Source: JALYUA01 sp039933215 (GTDB lineage Bacteria > Acidobacteriota > Thermoanaerobaculia > UBA5066 > Gp7-AA6). Taken from it: DNA of 64,000 nt. The position numbers and the translations under genes are program-made. Position 1 is the first letter of the stretch; every line of letters starts with the position of its first letter. The notes beneath the pieces are model-generated. The model made no database searches. It saw only the letters and a program-made list of their open reading frames with translations, and was not told the DNA's origin. The DNA is taken from the NCBI GenBank assembly GCA_039933215.1, contig JBDTOO010000006.1:15907-79906 (forward strand), written 5' to 3'. This document shows positions 8,574 to 16,601 of this stretch, piece after piece.

Positions 8574-10781
8574 GAGGTCGGCGGACTCGATCGCGCGGCG
8601 AAACGCGCCGCGCCAGAGCTCGGTGAGCGCCGGGAGATCGACGTCGAAGAGGTTCCGCCCGGCGGCGGCGACCGACAATCTCCCGCCGCCCGCGCGGCCC
8701 AGGAGCTCGAACGGAATGCCCACGGCCTCCGCCTCCCGGGCGACGGTTTCCTCGAGCTCCGGGGGGAACGAGACGAGGGCGCGCCCCGTGGTTTCGCCGA
8801 AGAGAAGCGACGACGGCCGCACATCGGTCCCGGCGTCGATCGACGCGCCGAGGCCGGAGGCCATCGCCGACTCGGCGAGCGCCACCGCGAGGCCTCCGTC
8901 GGAGAGGTCGTGGGCGGAAGAGAGCCGGCCCGCGTCGGCGAGATCCGCCAGCAGCGCGGCGAGCCGGCGCTCCTGGTCGAGGTCGACCTCCGGACAGGGG
9001 CCTTCGTCCCGTCCGCGCACGGAGCGCAGGTACTCGCTGCCTCCCAGCTCGTCTCGCGTCGTGCCGAGGAGGGCGATCGCGTCGCCTTCCTTCTTGAACG
9101 CCAGGGTCACGCGCTTCGCCGCGTCCTCCAGGAGTCCCACCATCCCGACGGTCGGCGTCGGCGGGATCGCCCGCCCGTCGGTCTCGTTGTAGAAGGAGAC
9201 GTTCCCCGACACGACGGGGATCCCGAAGGCCCGGCAGGCGTCGGAGATCCCGCGGACGGCCGCTTCGAACTGCGCCATGACCTCGGGCTTCTCCGGGTTG
9301 CCGAAATTCAGGCAGTCGGTGATCGCCAGCGGCCGCGCTCCCACCGCCGCGATGGACCGGGCGGCCTCCGCGACGGCGATCGCAGCGCCCCGGTAGGGGT
9401 CGAGCGAGCAGAAGAACGGGTTCACGTCGGATTTCAGGGCGAGAGCCTTGCGGGTGCCCTTCACGCGAACGACGGCGGCGTCGCCGCCCGGGCCCTCGAC
9501 CGTATTCGTACCGACCATGTGGTCGTACTGCCGCCAGATCCACGATTTCTCCGCGACGTTCGGCGAGGCGAGGATGGCGCGAAGGCATTCGGCGTAATCC
9601 GCCGGCTCCGCCTCGTCCGGCCAGAGCGGCGCAGGCGGCGCCGGCGCGGGGCGGCGCGGGCGGTCGTAAAGAGGCGCGTCGTCGGCGAGGGGCGCGGCGG
9701 GAAGATCCGCGACCTTTTCGCCGGCGAAGAACAGCACGACGCGCCCGGAGTCCGTCACGCGGCCGATCTCGACGGCGTCGAGCTCCCACTTTCGAAAGAT
9801 CGCCGCGACCTCCGCGAGCCGGTCGCTGCGGCAGACGAGGAGCATGCGCTCCTGCGACTCGGAGAGCATGATCTCGTAAGGAGTCATGCCCGTCTCCCGG
9901 GCGGGCACCTTCGAGAGATCGATCTCGACGCCGCTCCCGGCGCGTCCCGCCATCTCGAACGCGGACGAAGTCAGGCCGGCGGCGCCCATGTCCTGGATGC
10001 CCACGACCGCGTCCGTCTCGAAGAGCTCCAGGCACGCTTCGAGAAGGAGCTTCTCCGTAAACGGGTCGCCCACCTGGACGTTCGGCCGCTTCTGCTTCGT
10101 CTCGTCGCCCGCGAACTCCTCCGAGGCCATCGTCGCGCCGTGGATTCCGTCGCGGCCCGTCTTCGAGCCGACGTACACGACGGGGTTGCCGGCTCCCGAG
10201 GCGATGCCCCGGAAGATGCGGTCGGACCGGACGATCCCCGCGTTGAAGACGTTGACGAGGATGTTGCCGTCGTAGGCGGAGTGAAAGCTCGTCTCGCCAC
10301 CGACGGTGGGGATGCCCATGCAGTTGCCGTATCCGGCAATGCCCCGGACGACTCCGTCGACCAGGTGCTTCATGCGCGGCGCGGCGAGCGAGCCAAACCG
10401 CAGGGAGTCGAGGGAGGCGATCGGACGGGCTCCCATCGTGAAGATGTCCCGGAGGATGCCTCCGACCCCGGTCGCAGCCCCCTGGTAGGGCTCGATGAAC
10501 GACGGGTGGTTGTGAGACTCCATCTTGAACGCGACGGCGAGGCCGTCGCCGATGTCGACGATCCCGGCGTTCTCCCCGGGCCCCTGCAGGACGCTGGGAC
10601 CCCGCGTCGGGAAGGTCTTCAGGTGCACGCGGGAGGACTTGTAGGAGCAGTGCTCGCTCCACATGGCCGAAAAGATGCCGAGCTCGACGTAATTCGGCTC
10701 GCGTCCCAGGATCCGGAGGATGCGGTCGTACTCCTCCGGCGAGAGATTGTGCTCGGCGACGAGCTCCGGAGTGATCATCAT
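8568..10781 (-). CDS. purL: phosphoribosylformylglycinamidine synthase II
   Basis: 737 residues, the size of the small PurL that works with separate PurS and PurQ. It uses ATP and glutamine-derived ammonia to convert FGAR to FGAM in purine synthesis. Family marks include MWSEHCSYKSS, FKMESHNHPSFIEPYQGAATGVGG (glycine-rich ATP region) and SAHDLSDGGLAVALAE. PurS and PurQ genes are on the same strand at 19.6-20.5 kb, separated from purL by the 8.7-kb export-like module, an unusual split. Confidence 0.97.
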   Translation of the reverse strand: MMITPELVAEHNLSPEEYDRILRILGREPNYVELGIFSAMWSEHCSYKSSRVHLKTFPTRGPSVLQGPGENAGIVDIGDGLAVAFKMESHNHPSFIEPYQGAATGVGGILRDIFTMGARPIASLDSLRFGSLAAPRMKHLVDGVVRGIAGYGNCMGIPTVGGETSFHSAYDGNILVNVFNAGIVRSDRIFRGIASGAGNPVVYVGSKTGRDGIHGATMASEEFAGDETKQKRPNVQVGDPFTEKLLLEACLELFETDAVVGIQDMGAAGLTSSAFEMAGRAGSGVEIDLSKVPARETGMTPYEIMLSESQERMLLVCRSDRLAEVAAIFRKWELDAVEIGRVTDSGRVVLFFAGEKVADLPAAPLADDAPLYDRPRRPAPAPPAPLWPDEAEPADYAECLRAILASPNVAEKSWIWRQYDHMVGTNTVEGPGGDAAVVRVKGTRKALALKSDVNPFFCSLDPYRGAAIAVAEAARSIAAVGARPLAITDCLNFGNPEKPEVMAQFEAAVRGISDACRAFGIPVVSGNVSFYNETDGRAIPPTPTVGMVGLLEDAAKRVTLAFKKEGDAIALLGTTRDELGGSEYLRSVRGRDEGPCPEVDLDQERRLAALLADLADAGRLSSAHDLSDGGLAVALAESAMASGLGASIDAGTDVRPSSLLFGETTGRALVSFPPELEETVAREAEAVGIPFELLGRAGGGRLSVAAAGRNLFDVDLPALTELWRGAFRRAIESADLL

Positions 10782-10888
10782 GGGCAGGCTCGGCGCCGGA
10801 GTATACGGCCCCGATCGAGGCGCTTCGCCGGCCCCCGGAAACTCCCGGTGACCGCGAGCGCGATTTCCGACATAATCCGCCGAAACTG

Positions 10889-11224
10889 ATGCAACTTTCG
10901 ACGCGCGACGACGGGGCGATCACCGTTCTGATCGTGGAGGGCGACCTCGTGATCGGGGAGCCCGAGACGTTGTTCAAGAAGACCGTCGCCCGGCTTCTCG
11001 AGGCGGGCCGGGTGAACCTGCTCGTCGATCTGAGCGCCGTCGGCTTCCTCGACAGCTCGGGCCTCGGCGCCCTCGTGCGCGCGATGACGACGTCCCAGAG
11101 CGAGGGCGGCCAGACGAAGCTCCTGCGCGCCGGCCCCCAGATCCGAAAGCTCCTCGAGATGACGAAGCTCGACTCCGTCTTCGAGACCTACGAAGACCTC
11201 GAGACCGCCTTGACCAGCTTCTAG
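10889..11224 (+). CDS. STAS-domain anti-sigma factor antagonist-like protein
   Basis: 111 residues forming a single STAS domain. The conserved FLDSSGLGALVRA loop carries the serine (Ser56/57) that anti-sigma kinases phosphorylate in SpoIIAA-type proteins. No RsbW-type kinase gene is visible nearby, so the partner is unknown. It stands 11 bases upstream of the likely start of the GAF-HlyD gene, and the two are probably cotranscribed. The CATAAT at about 10871-10876 could be a -10 box. It may sense or gate activity of the export module that follows; this is inference from position. Confidence 0.85.
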   Translation: MQLSTRDDGAITVLIVEGDLVIGEPETLFKKTVARLLEAGRVNLLVDLSAVGFLDSSGLGALVRAMTTSQSEGGQTKLLRAGPQIRKLLEMTKLDSVFETYEDLETALTSF

Positions 11225-11235
11225 GGGATCCGATC

Positions 11236-13641
11236 CTGTCGGAACAGCCGGGAAGCGAAGTCGGCTCGGCTCTCTCGGAGCTTCCCGTCTGCGAAGGCGC
11301 ATCCCAGGTCTCCGCCTGGCTGGCGCGATGGGCCGTACGCCAGACCGACGCGGACGGCGCGCTCGTCTTTACCCCGGATCCGGTGCAGCCCGTTCTGGTC
11401 TGCACGGGTACCGCGGGAGACGGGGTCCGCGGCTTCTCGCGCCGAACCGTCGCGCGGGACGACCCTTTCGCGCGGGATCTCTTCCGGGACAAGAGGCCCG
11501 TTCTCCTGGACCGAACGGAGTTCGCGGCGCGCGCGCGGGCCTGGATCGCCGACGCGCCTCCGGACGCCGCGGCCTGCCTCGCCGTGGCCCTCGCGGGCGA
11601 GGGAGCGCCGGCGCCGGCGGGCCTCCTCTTCCTCTTCTTCGCCGCGAAGCCGAAGACCGACGCGGTCGCGGACCGGCTCCAGTCGCTCGTGAAGCAGGCC
11701 GCCGCGGCTCTCGAGCGAGCGCTGCGAGCCGAGCGGCGCAGCGCCGGGATGCGGCAGGCGATCGAGCGCCTCACGGCGCTCTACGACCTGTCGAAGGCGT
11801 TCGGCTCCACGATCGAGTGGGCCGACCTGACGGGCATCGTCGTGCGCAAGGCGGTGGATTTCGCGGGCGCGGAAACGGGATCGCTCTGGCTGCTCGACCG
11901 GGCGGGCGAATCCGTGGAGCTCGCCGCGAGTGCGATCAACGAGAGCTACGAGATCGCCGATCCGCCGGAATCGGTCGGCGCATCCGTCATCGGCGACCTG
12001 CTCGCCGACCGTGCGGTCCTTCGGAGGAATCGAATTCCTTCCGACGACCCCGTCGCGGCCGCGGACCCGGCGTACCCGGTTCGCTCCCTGCTCGCCGTCC
12101 CGCTCGAAGAGGACGAAGCGTTGATCGGCGCCCTGGTGCTCGCCAACAAGCGGGGCCGGGTGCCGGAGTTCACCGGGGAGGACCAGGAGCTCCTGGAGGA
12201 TCTCGCCCGCCAGGCCGTCCGCGCCCTCCGCAATGCGCGGCAGTACGAGGCCGAGAAGAAGGTCGCGGAGCTCGACGCGCTGCTCGCGGTGAGCCGCGAG
12301 ATCACCGCGACCCTCGACCTCGACAAGGTCATGCAGACGATCGTCAACGCGACGGCCGCCCTCGTTCAGTACGACCTCTGCGCCATCTCCATCCTGGACC
12401 GCGGCCGCCTCCGCGTCGGCGCGGTCTCCGGCATGGCCGAGCTCGACCGGAAGAATCCCGAGGTGAAGAGGACGGAGGACCTGCTCCAGTGGGTGTTCTT
12501 CTCGGGAGCCGATGTCAACGTCACGCAGGGCGAGGACGGCAGCGTCTCCGCCGACCGTCCGGAGACGGAGGAAAAGTTCCGCGCTTATTTTCAGGAGAGC
12601 GGATCGAAGGCGTTCTTCGGCGTCATCCTGAAAGATGACGAGGGCAAGCTGGGGGTCCTGGGATTCGAGTCCCACGAGCCGATCGTCTACGACGCGGAGA
12701 CCCGGGACCTCCTGCAGATCCTCGTCAACCAGGCGACCGTGGCCGTCCGCAACGCCCAGCTCTATCAGCAGGTGCCGCTCGCGGGATTCCTGAAGCCGAT
12801 GATGGAGAAGCGCCGCAGGCTGGTCGAGATGCCGAAGCGCCGCCGAATCGCCTGGGCCATCGGGCTCGGCGTCGTCCTTCTACTCGCGCTCGTCCCCTGG
12901 CGCCTCCGCATCTCGGGCCCCGCCCGGGTCGTCCCCGGACGACGTTCCGCGGTCACGGCCGGCGTCGACGGCGTCGTGCGGACCGTGCGGCATCGCGAGG
13001 GAGACGTCGTGGCCGCGGGGGAGGTCCTGGGAACCCTGAACGACGAGGCGCATCAGGCCGCCCTGGCCGAGGCCCGCGCGGCGCGCCAGATCGCCGCCGG
13101 CGAGCTCGCCCGGGCGCGGGCGGCCGGAAATGCGGCGACGAGCTTTCAGGCGGAATCCCGGATTCGGGAGCTCGACGCCCGGGTGGCGATGGAAGAGGAG
13201 CAGCTCGCCGACACCGAGCTCAAGGCGCCGACGGCGGGAGTCATCATCACGCCCCGCCTCGAGGAGAGAGTCGGTCAGAACCTGGAACGCGGCGCCGAGT
13301 TCTGCGTGGTCGCCGACGTCGCGACCCTGACCGCCGAGATCGCCGTCGCCGAGGAAGACTCCTCCCTGATCCTTCCGGGACAGGCGGTGGCCATCAAGCT
13401 GAACCCCTATCCGACCCGAACCTTCCCGGGCGTGGTGTCGCGCATCGGCGCCCGCGTCCGCCAGGAGGAGAAGGAGCGATTCGTGATCGTCGAGGCCCGC
13501 CTGGACAACCGGCAGGCCTCGATCAAGACGGGAACCGTGGGGTCGGGAAAGATCCGGGCGGGCTCGCGGAGCATCGCCACGCTCGTCCTGAGGAAACCCG
13601 CCCGCTGGTTCTACGCGAAGATCTGGCCGCTCCTGCCGTGA
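11236..13641 (+). CDS. GAF-GAF-TM-HlyD fusion protein
   Basis: The frame is open and protein-like from just after the STAS stop, but the first conventional start is GTG 11383. CTG 11236, 7 bases after AGGGGA, is the likelier start (801 residues). Order: a degenerate GAF-like segment (to about 160), two GAF domains (about 180-340 and 345-510), one transmembrane helix (RIAWAIGLGVVLLLALVPW, about 540-560), then a HlyD/biotinyl-lipoyl-type adaptor with barrel-sandwich halves around a short coiled coil. The topology puts GAF sensors in the cytoplasm and the adaptor in the periplasm. Adaptors normally link an inner-membrane transporter to an outer-membrane channel, and neither gene is in view. It overlaps the next gene by 4 bases. 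Confidence 0.8.
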   Translation: MSEQPGSEVGSALSELPVCEGASQVSAWLARWAVRQTDADGALVFTPDPVQPVLVCTGTAGDGVRGFSRRTVARDDPFARDLFRDKRPVLLDRTEFAARARAWIADAPPDAAACLAVALAGEGAPAPAGLLFLFFAAKPKTDAVADRLQSLVKQAAAALERALRAERRSAGMRQAIERLTALYDLSKAFGSTIEWADLTGIVVRKAVDFAGAETGSLWLLDRAGESVELAASAINESYEIADPPESVGASVIGDLLADRAVLRRNRIPSDDPVAAADPAYPVRSLLAVPLEEDEALIGALVLANKRGRVPEFTGEDQELLEDLARQAVRALRNARQYEAEKKVAELDALLAVSREITATLDLDKVMQTIVNATAALVQYDLCAISILDRGRLRVGAVSGMAELDRKNPEVKRTEDLLQWVFFSGADVNVTQGEDGSVSADRPETEEKFRAYFQESGSKAFFGVILKDDEGKLGVLGFESHEPIVYDAETRDLLQILVNQATVAVRNAQLYQQVPLAGFLKPMMEKRRRLVEMPKRRRIAWAIGLGVVLLLALVPWRLRISGPARVVPGRRSAVTAGVDGVVRTVRHREGDVVAAGEVLGTLNDEAHQAALAEARAARQIAAGELARARAAGNAATSFQAESRIRELDARVAMEEEQLADTELKAPTAGVIITPRLEERVGQNLERGAEFCVVADVATLTAEIAVAEEDSSLILPGQAVAIKLNPYPTRTFPGVVSRIGARVRQEEKERFVIVEARLDNRQASIKTGTVGSGKIRAGSRSIATLVLRKPARWFYAKIWPLLP

Positions 13642-15833
13642 GCGCCAGGGAGACCGGGCGCCTCGCCTCGGCGTCCCGTCACAGCGAAGAAGCCCGGACC
13701 GCTCTCGCCCGCCGCTACGGCGGTCCCGGAGAGCATCCCGCGCTGCGGCGCGACCTGGTCATAAGGCGCGTCGTGCAGATGGGTGAGGCGAAAATCGTCG
13801 TCAAGTCCCCCGATCCCCTCGAGTACTACAGCTTCGAAGAGGGCGCCTGGGGACTCCTCGAGCTCTTCGACGGGACCCGGACCCGCAGCGAGATTCAGGC
13901 GGAGTACGTCCGGCGTCACCCTGAGGATCCGATCGAGCTCTCGGTCGTCTTCGACTACGAGGGCCAGCTCACGGAGATGCACCTTCTCGAGCGGACCGCC
14001 GGAGAAAAGAGCCTCGCGCTCTTCTCTCTGACCCGGGAAGCGCGCCAGAAGGCCGCGGACGAGAAGGCGGAAGGATTCAACCCCTTCTTCATCCTGTTCC
14101 ACGTCTTCGACCCCGATCCCCTGCTCAACCGCACCGTGCGATTCGTCCGCTGGTTCTGGTCGCCCCCGGTCGTCATCGCCTCCCTTTTCTTCTTCGCCTG
14201 GACGGTCGGCGTCTTCGTGCAGCACTGGCAGCCGCTCTGGGCGGGGACGATCGAGCTGTACGCCTTCCTGAAGAAGCCCTTTCTCGACGCGGTGCAATTT
14301 TTCCTGATCCTCTCGGTCATCGGCTTCGTCCACGAGATGTCGCACGCGTACGTAACCAAGATGTACGGCGGCGAGGTCCACGACATCGGAATCGCGCTTC
14401 TGTATTTCACCCCGGCCTTCTACTGCAACACGACCGACTCTCTGCTCTTCCAGAACAAATGGCACAGCATGTGGGTCACGACCGCGGGGATCTACGTCGA
14501 GGCCTGGATCGGGACGATCGCCACGTTTCTCTGGGTCGTCGCCTATCCCGACACGCTCCTCTCGGAGCTCGCCTTCAAGACCATGCTCTTCACGGGCGCG
14601 TCGACCGTCTTCTTCAACATCAACCCCCTGATCAAGATCGACGGCTACTACGCCCTGACGGCGCTGCTCGAGATCTCGGAGCTGCGGGAAGAATCGTTCG
14701 CCTACATCGGCGCGCGCGTCCAGCACGACATCTTCCGGCTGCCCGTGGAGGTCCCGCAGGCGTCGTCCCGGAAGCGGCGGATCTACTGGATCTACGGGCT
14801 CGCCGCGCTCGCCTGGGTGGGCGTGATCATGACGTTCATCGGCGGGCTCTTCTACAACTTCTACGCGCGGTATTTCGGCGAGTTCGCTCTCGTCCTCTGC
14901 GCCCTGACCCTCGCCCGGGTCTTCAAGAAGCGGCTCAAGCTCGTGACACGCACGGGACGGCTCTTCTACCTCGACAAGAAGGAGCTTCTGATGTCGCCCA
15001 GGAAACGCCGTCCCGTCCTCGTCGCGGCCGCCGTCGCGCTCGTCGTCCTCCTCGTCCCCTGGTCGCGCCGGCGCATCTCCGTCGAGTCCGTTCTCCGGCC
15101 GGAGACCTCCGTGCGTCTCGAGGCGCCGGAGGACGCCACCGTCGCGGAGGTCCACGCCCGCGAAGGCGAGGTCGTGCGCGCGGGCGCTCCCCTGTTCCGG
15201 CTCGAGAGCAAAGTCGTGGCGAACGACGAGGCGCGCGACGCTTCCGCCATGGAACGCATGCACCGTTCCGTGAACGTCGCGCGCGAGCGGGGCCGCGCCT
15301 CCGAGGCGTTCGAAGCCGGCCAGCGGGAGGCCTCCGCGGCCGTCGCCCTCGAGAGCGAGAGATCGCGCGAAGGCAAGCTCGAGGTCCGGTCGCCGATCGC
15401 CGGCCGGATGCTCACGTCCCGAACGGAGGATCTGCTCGGCCGCTACGTCACGAAGGGAACGCTGATCGCGGAAGTCGGTTCGGTCGGCCGTCTGCTCGCC
15501 GATCTGCCCGTGACGGAGCGGCTCGTCCAGGACATCGGCCCGGGCTCCCCTGTCCGAGCCTACATTCCGCAGCAGCCGCTCCGGGCGATCCAGGGCAGGG
15601 TCCTGCGGCTTTCGGCGGCGACGCTCGACGGCACCCGCACGGCGGGCCGGTCCGATCCCGCGGCTCCCCCGAGCTCGCCGGACAAGGTCGTGGCGGTCGC
15701 CGTCTTCGAAAACGCCGACGGGATCCTGAAGCCCGGAGCCCTCGTCCGCGCCAAGATCTACGGGGAGCGGACGTCCTACGGCGCCAGGAGCTGGCGCGTG
15801 CTTCGAGACTGGTTCCGACGCATCGCCTGGTAG
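13638..15833 (+). CDS. PqqD-like / M50 metalloprotease / HlyD fusion (YydH-like)
   Basis: 731 residues, GTG start overlapping the GAF-HlyD stop. Residues about 45-120 resemble PqqD (YYSFEEGAWGLLELFDGTRT), the peptide-recognition fold of ribosomal peptide systems. The membrane part has the M50 site-2 protease motifs HEMSH (His232-His236) and NINPLIKIDGYY (Asn327-Asp335), with several membrane helices. A further helix at about 455-475 precedes a periplasmic HlyD-like domain to the C-terminus. Members of this architecture are annotated as putative peptide zinc metalloproteases, after Bacillus YydH, which works with the YydF peptide. The convergent repeat-peptide gene is a natural candidate substrate; this is inference. 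Confidence 0.85.
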   Translation: MSARETGRLASASRHSEEARTALARRYGGPGEHPALRRDLVIRRVVQMGEAKIVVKSPDPLEYYSFEEGAWGLLELFDGTRTRSEIQAEYVRRHPEDPIELSVVFDYEGQLTEMHLLERTAGEKSLALFSLTREARQKAADEKAEGFNPFFILFHVFDPDPLLNRTVRFVRWFWSPPVVIASLFFFAWTVGVFVQHWQPLWAGTIELYAFLKKPFLDAVQFFLILSVIGFVHEMSHAYVTKMYGGEVHDIGIALLYFTPAFYCNTTDSLLFQNKWHSMWVTTAGIYVEAWIGTIATFLWVVAYPDTLLSELAFKTMLFTGASTVFFNINPLIKIDGYYALTALLEISELREESFAYIGARVQHDIFRLPVEVPQASSRKRRIYWIYGLAALAWVGVIMTFIGGLFYNFYARYFGEFALVLCALTLARVFKKRLKLVTRTGRLFYLDKKELLMSPRKRRPVLVAAAVALVVLLVPWSRRRISVESVLRPETSVRLEAPEDATVAEVHAREGEVVRAGAPLFRLESKVVANDEARDASAMERMHRSVNVARERGRASEAFEAGQREASAAVALESERSREGKLEVRSPIAGRMLTSRTEDLLGRYVTKGTLIAEVGSVGRLLADLPVTERLVQDIGPGSPVRAYIPQQPLRAIQGRVLRLSAATLDGTRTAGRSDPAAPPSSPDKVVAVAVFENADGILKPGALVRAKIYGERTSYGARSWRVLRDWFRRIAW

Positions 15834-15844
15834 GGGACCGGTAG

Positions 15845-15878
15845 AAAAAGAAACGCCCCGCGGCGCGGGGCGTTTCGA
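15845..15878. terminator. bidirectional terminator
   Basis: An 11-base perfect stem (15851-15861 with 15865-15875, AAACGCCCCGC arm) has a 3-base loop. It is flanked by an A-rich run on the left, which reads as T-rich on the minus strand, and ends in GTTT on the right. It lies between two convergent genes and can stop both transcripts. Confidence 0.85.
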
Positions 15879-15894
15879 GGGGATTCCGAGTCGG

Positions 15895-16263
15895 TTACAT
15901 CGAGCTCCTGGCGGAGTTCCGCGCCGAGTTCTTCGCGGAGTGCTTCGCGGAGAGTTTCGCGGAGTTCTTGGCGGAGAGTTTCGCGGAGTTCTTGGCGGAG
16001 AGCTTCGCGGACTGCTTCGCGGAAAGCTTGGCCGAGTTGCGAGCGCTGAACTTCGCGGCGTTCTTCGCGGAGAGCTTCGCCGAGTTCTTGGCGCTGAAAC
16101 GGGCGGCCGCCTTCGCGGTCAGGCGCGACGCCGGCTTCGCCGTGTTGAAGCCCGGGGTCGTTCCGAGACTCGAGACCCGGATCTCCTTCATGTCCTGGCC
16201 GGTGCCTTCCTTGATTCTCGCCTTCTGCTCGTCGGTCAGCTTGACTCTCACATCGTTCGCCAT
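15895..16263 (-). CDS. octapeptide-repeat cationic protein, possible exported peptide precursor
   Basis: 122 residues. ATG 16263 has an ideal AGGAGG seven bases upstream. Residues 1-35 (MANDVRVKLTDEQKARIKEG then TGQDMKEIRV) look like an ordered helix and strand. From residue 50 to 121 the protein is nine tandem octads of consensus A-K-N-S-A-K-L-S (finer unit A-K-x-S), ending in Met. It is very basic and lacks Asp, Glu, Cys and Trp in the repeat. No signal peptide is seen. It is convergent with the PqqD/M50/HlyD gene and has its own sigma-54-type promoter. It could be a leader plus core of an exported peptide. Alternatives are a histone H1-like or AlgP-like nucleic-acid-binding protein. No homologue is recognised. 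Confidence 0.75.
   Translation of the reverse strand: MANDVRVKLTDEQKARIKEGTGQDMKEIRVSSLGTTPGFNTAKPASRLTAKAAARFSAKNSAKLSAKNAAKFSARNSAKLSAKQSAKLSAKNSAKLSAKNSAKLSAKHSAKNSARNSARSSM
15901..16116 (-). repeat. nine 24-base tandem coding repeats
   Basis: Codons 50-121 of the repeat protein. Each 24-base unit encodes one octad. Two neighbouring copies (15952-15975 and 15976-15999) are identical at the DNA level, while outer copies have diverged, which suggests recent unit expansion in the middle. There are no spacers, so this is not a CRISPR array. Confidence 0.9.
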
Positions 16264-16291
16264 TTTGTTGCCTCCTGTGCTCCCCTGTATC

Positions 16292-16306
16292 GCAAGGACG
16301 GGACCA
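16292..16306 (-). promoter_or_regulatory. candidate sigma-54 promoter of the repeat-protein gene
   Basis: Reading the minus strand, TGGTCCCGTCCTTGC has TGG and TTGC with ten bases between GG and GC, the sigma-54 spacing. The predicted start near 16281 leaves a short leader that just contains the AGGAGG site before ATG 16263. A sigma-54-dependent activator gene lies 340 bases upstream. The -24 half is imperfect (TGGTCC instead of TGGCAC). Confidence 0.5.
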
Positions 16307-16328
16307 GGGAACGTCATAGACCAAGTAC

Positions 16329-16363
16329 TTCGGAATCTGATGTTTAGCATTTCAGCATCCGAA
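16329..16363. promoter_or_regulatory. imperfect dyad, possible activator site
   Basis: TTCGGAATCTGA (16329-16340) and TCAGCATCCGAA (16352-16363) are inverted repeats matching at 10 of 12 positions, centred about 40 bases upstream of the sigma-54 element. The position and symmetry fit an upstream activator site for the NtrC-type regulator at 16.6 kb, although such sites are often further upstream. Confidence 0.4.
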
Positions 16364-16370
16364 TCGAAGC

Positions 16371-16401
16371 GATGAATTTTTCCACCCGCGGATGAATTTT
16401 T
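16371..16401. repeat. direct repeat upstream of the repeat-protein gene
   Basis: GATGAATTTTT occurs at 16371-16381 and 16391-16401, spaced 20 bases or about two helical turns, in an AT-rich patch rare for this DNA. It may be a regulator or IHF-like bending site. The rest of the 338-base gap (16264-16601) holds only the promoter, the dyad and the hairpin listed separately. Confidence 0.4.
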
Positions 16402-16510
16402 AATCTACGGCGCGTGCCCGAAGCCCTCCCGAGCGGTCGAGGCTGAGCCGAGCCGCGGCTGATGCGTGACAGCCGCTCGACAAACGGCACAACCTCAGAA
16501 GCGCCCCGGT

Positions 16511-16562
16511 CGCATCGCGAATAGTCTCCGCGCGATTCCGCGCGGAGGAGGTTCGCGATGCG
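16511..16562. other. long interrupted hairpin
   Basis: CGCATCGCGAA (16511-16521) pairs with TTCGCGATGCG (16552-16562). Inside, CTCCGCGCG pairs with CGCGCGGAG across a 4-base loop, with a 4-by-4 internal loop between the stems. It lies 40 bases past the stop of the response-regulator gene and could terminate or protect that mRNA, although no T-run follows. A REP-like element is an alternative. Confidence 0.6.
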
Positions 16563-16601
16563 GTCGGCCGACGGACGCGCAGCGACCCAAAGGCCGACGG
16601 T

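Noticed and set aside
8041..10977. Very long open frames on the strand opposite or frame-shifted to purL and other genes (for example 8041-10977 minus and 8910-10889 plus)
   Set aside because: They arise from GC-rich codon bias opposite real genes. Their translations are Arg/Pro/Gly-rich and match no family, while the overlapping frames are clear proteins.
15901..16116. 24-base repeats as a CRISPR array
   Set aside because: The repeats are contiguous, have no spacers and lie in frame inside a gene with a ribosome-binding site; no cas genes are nearby.
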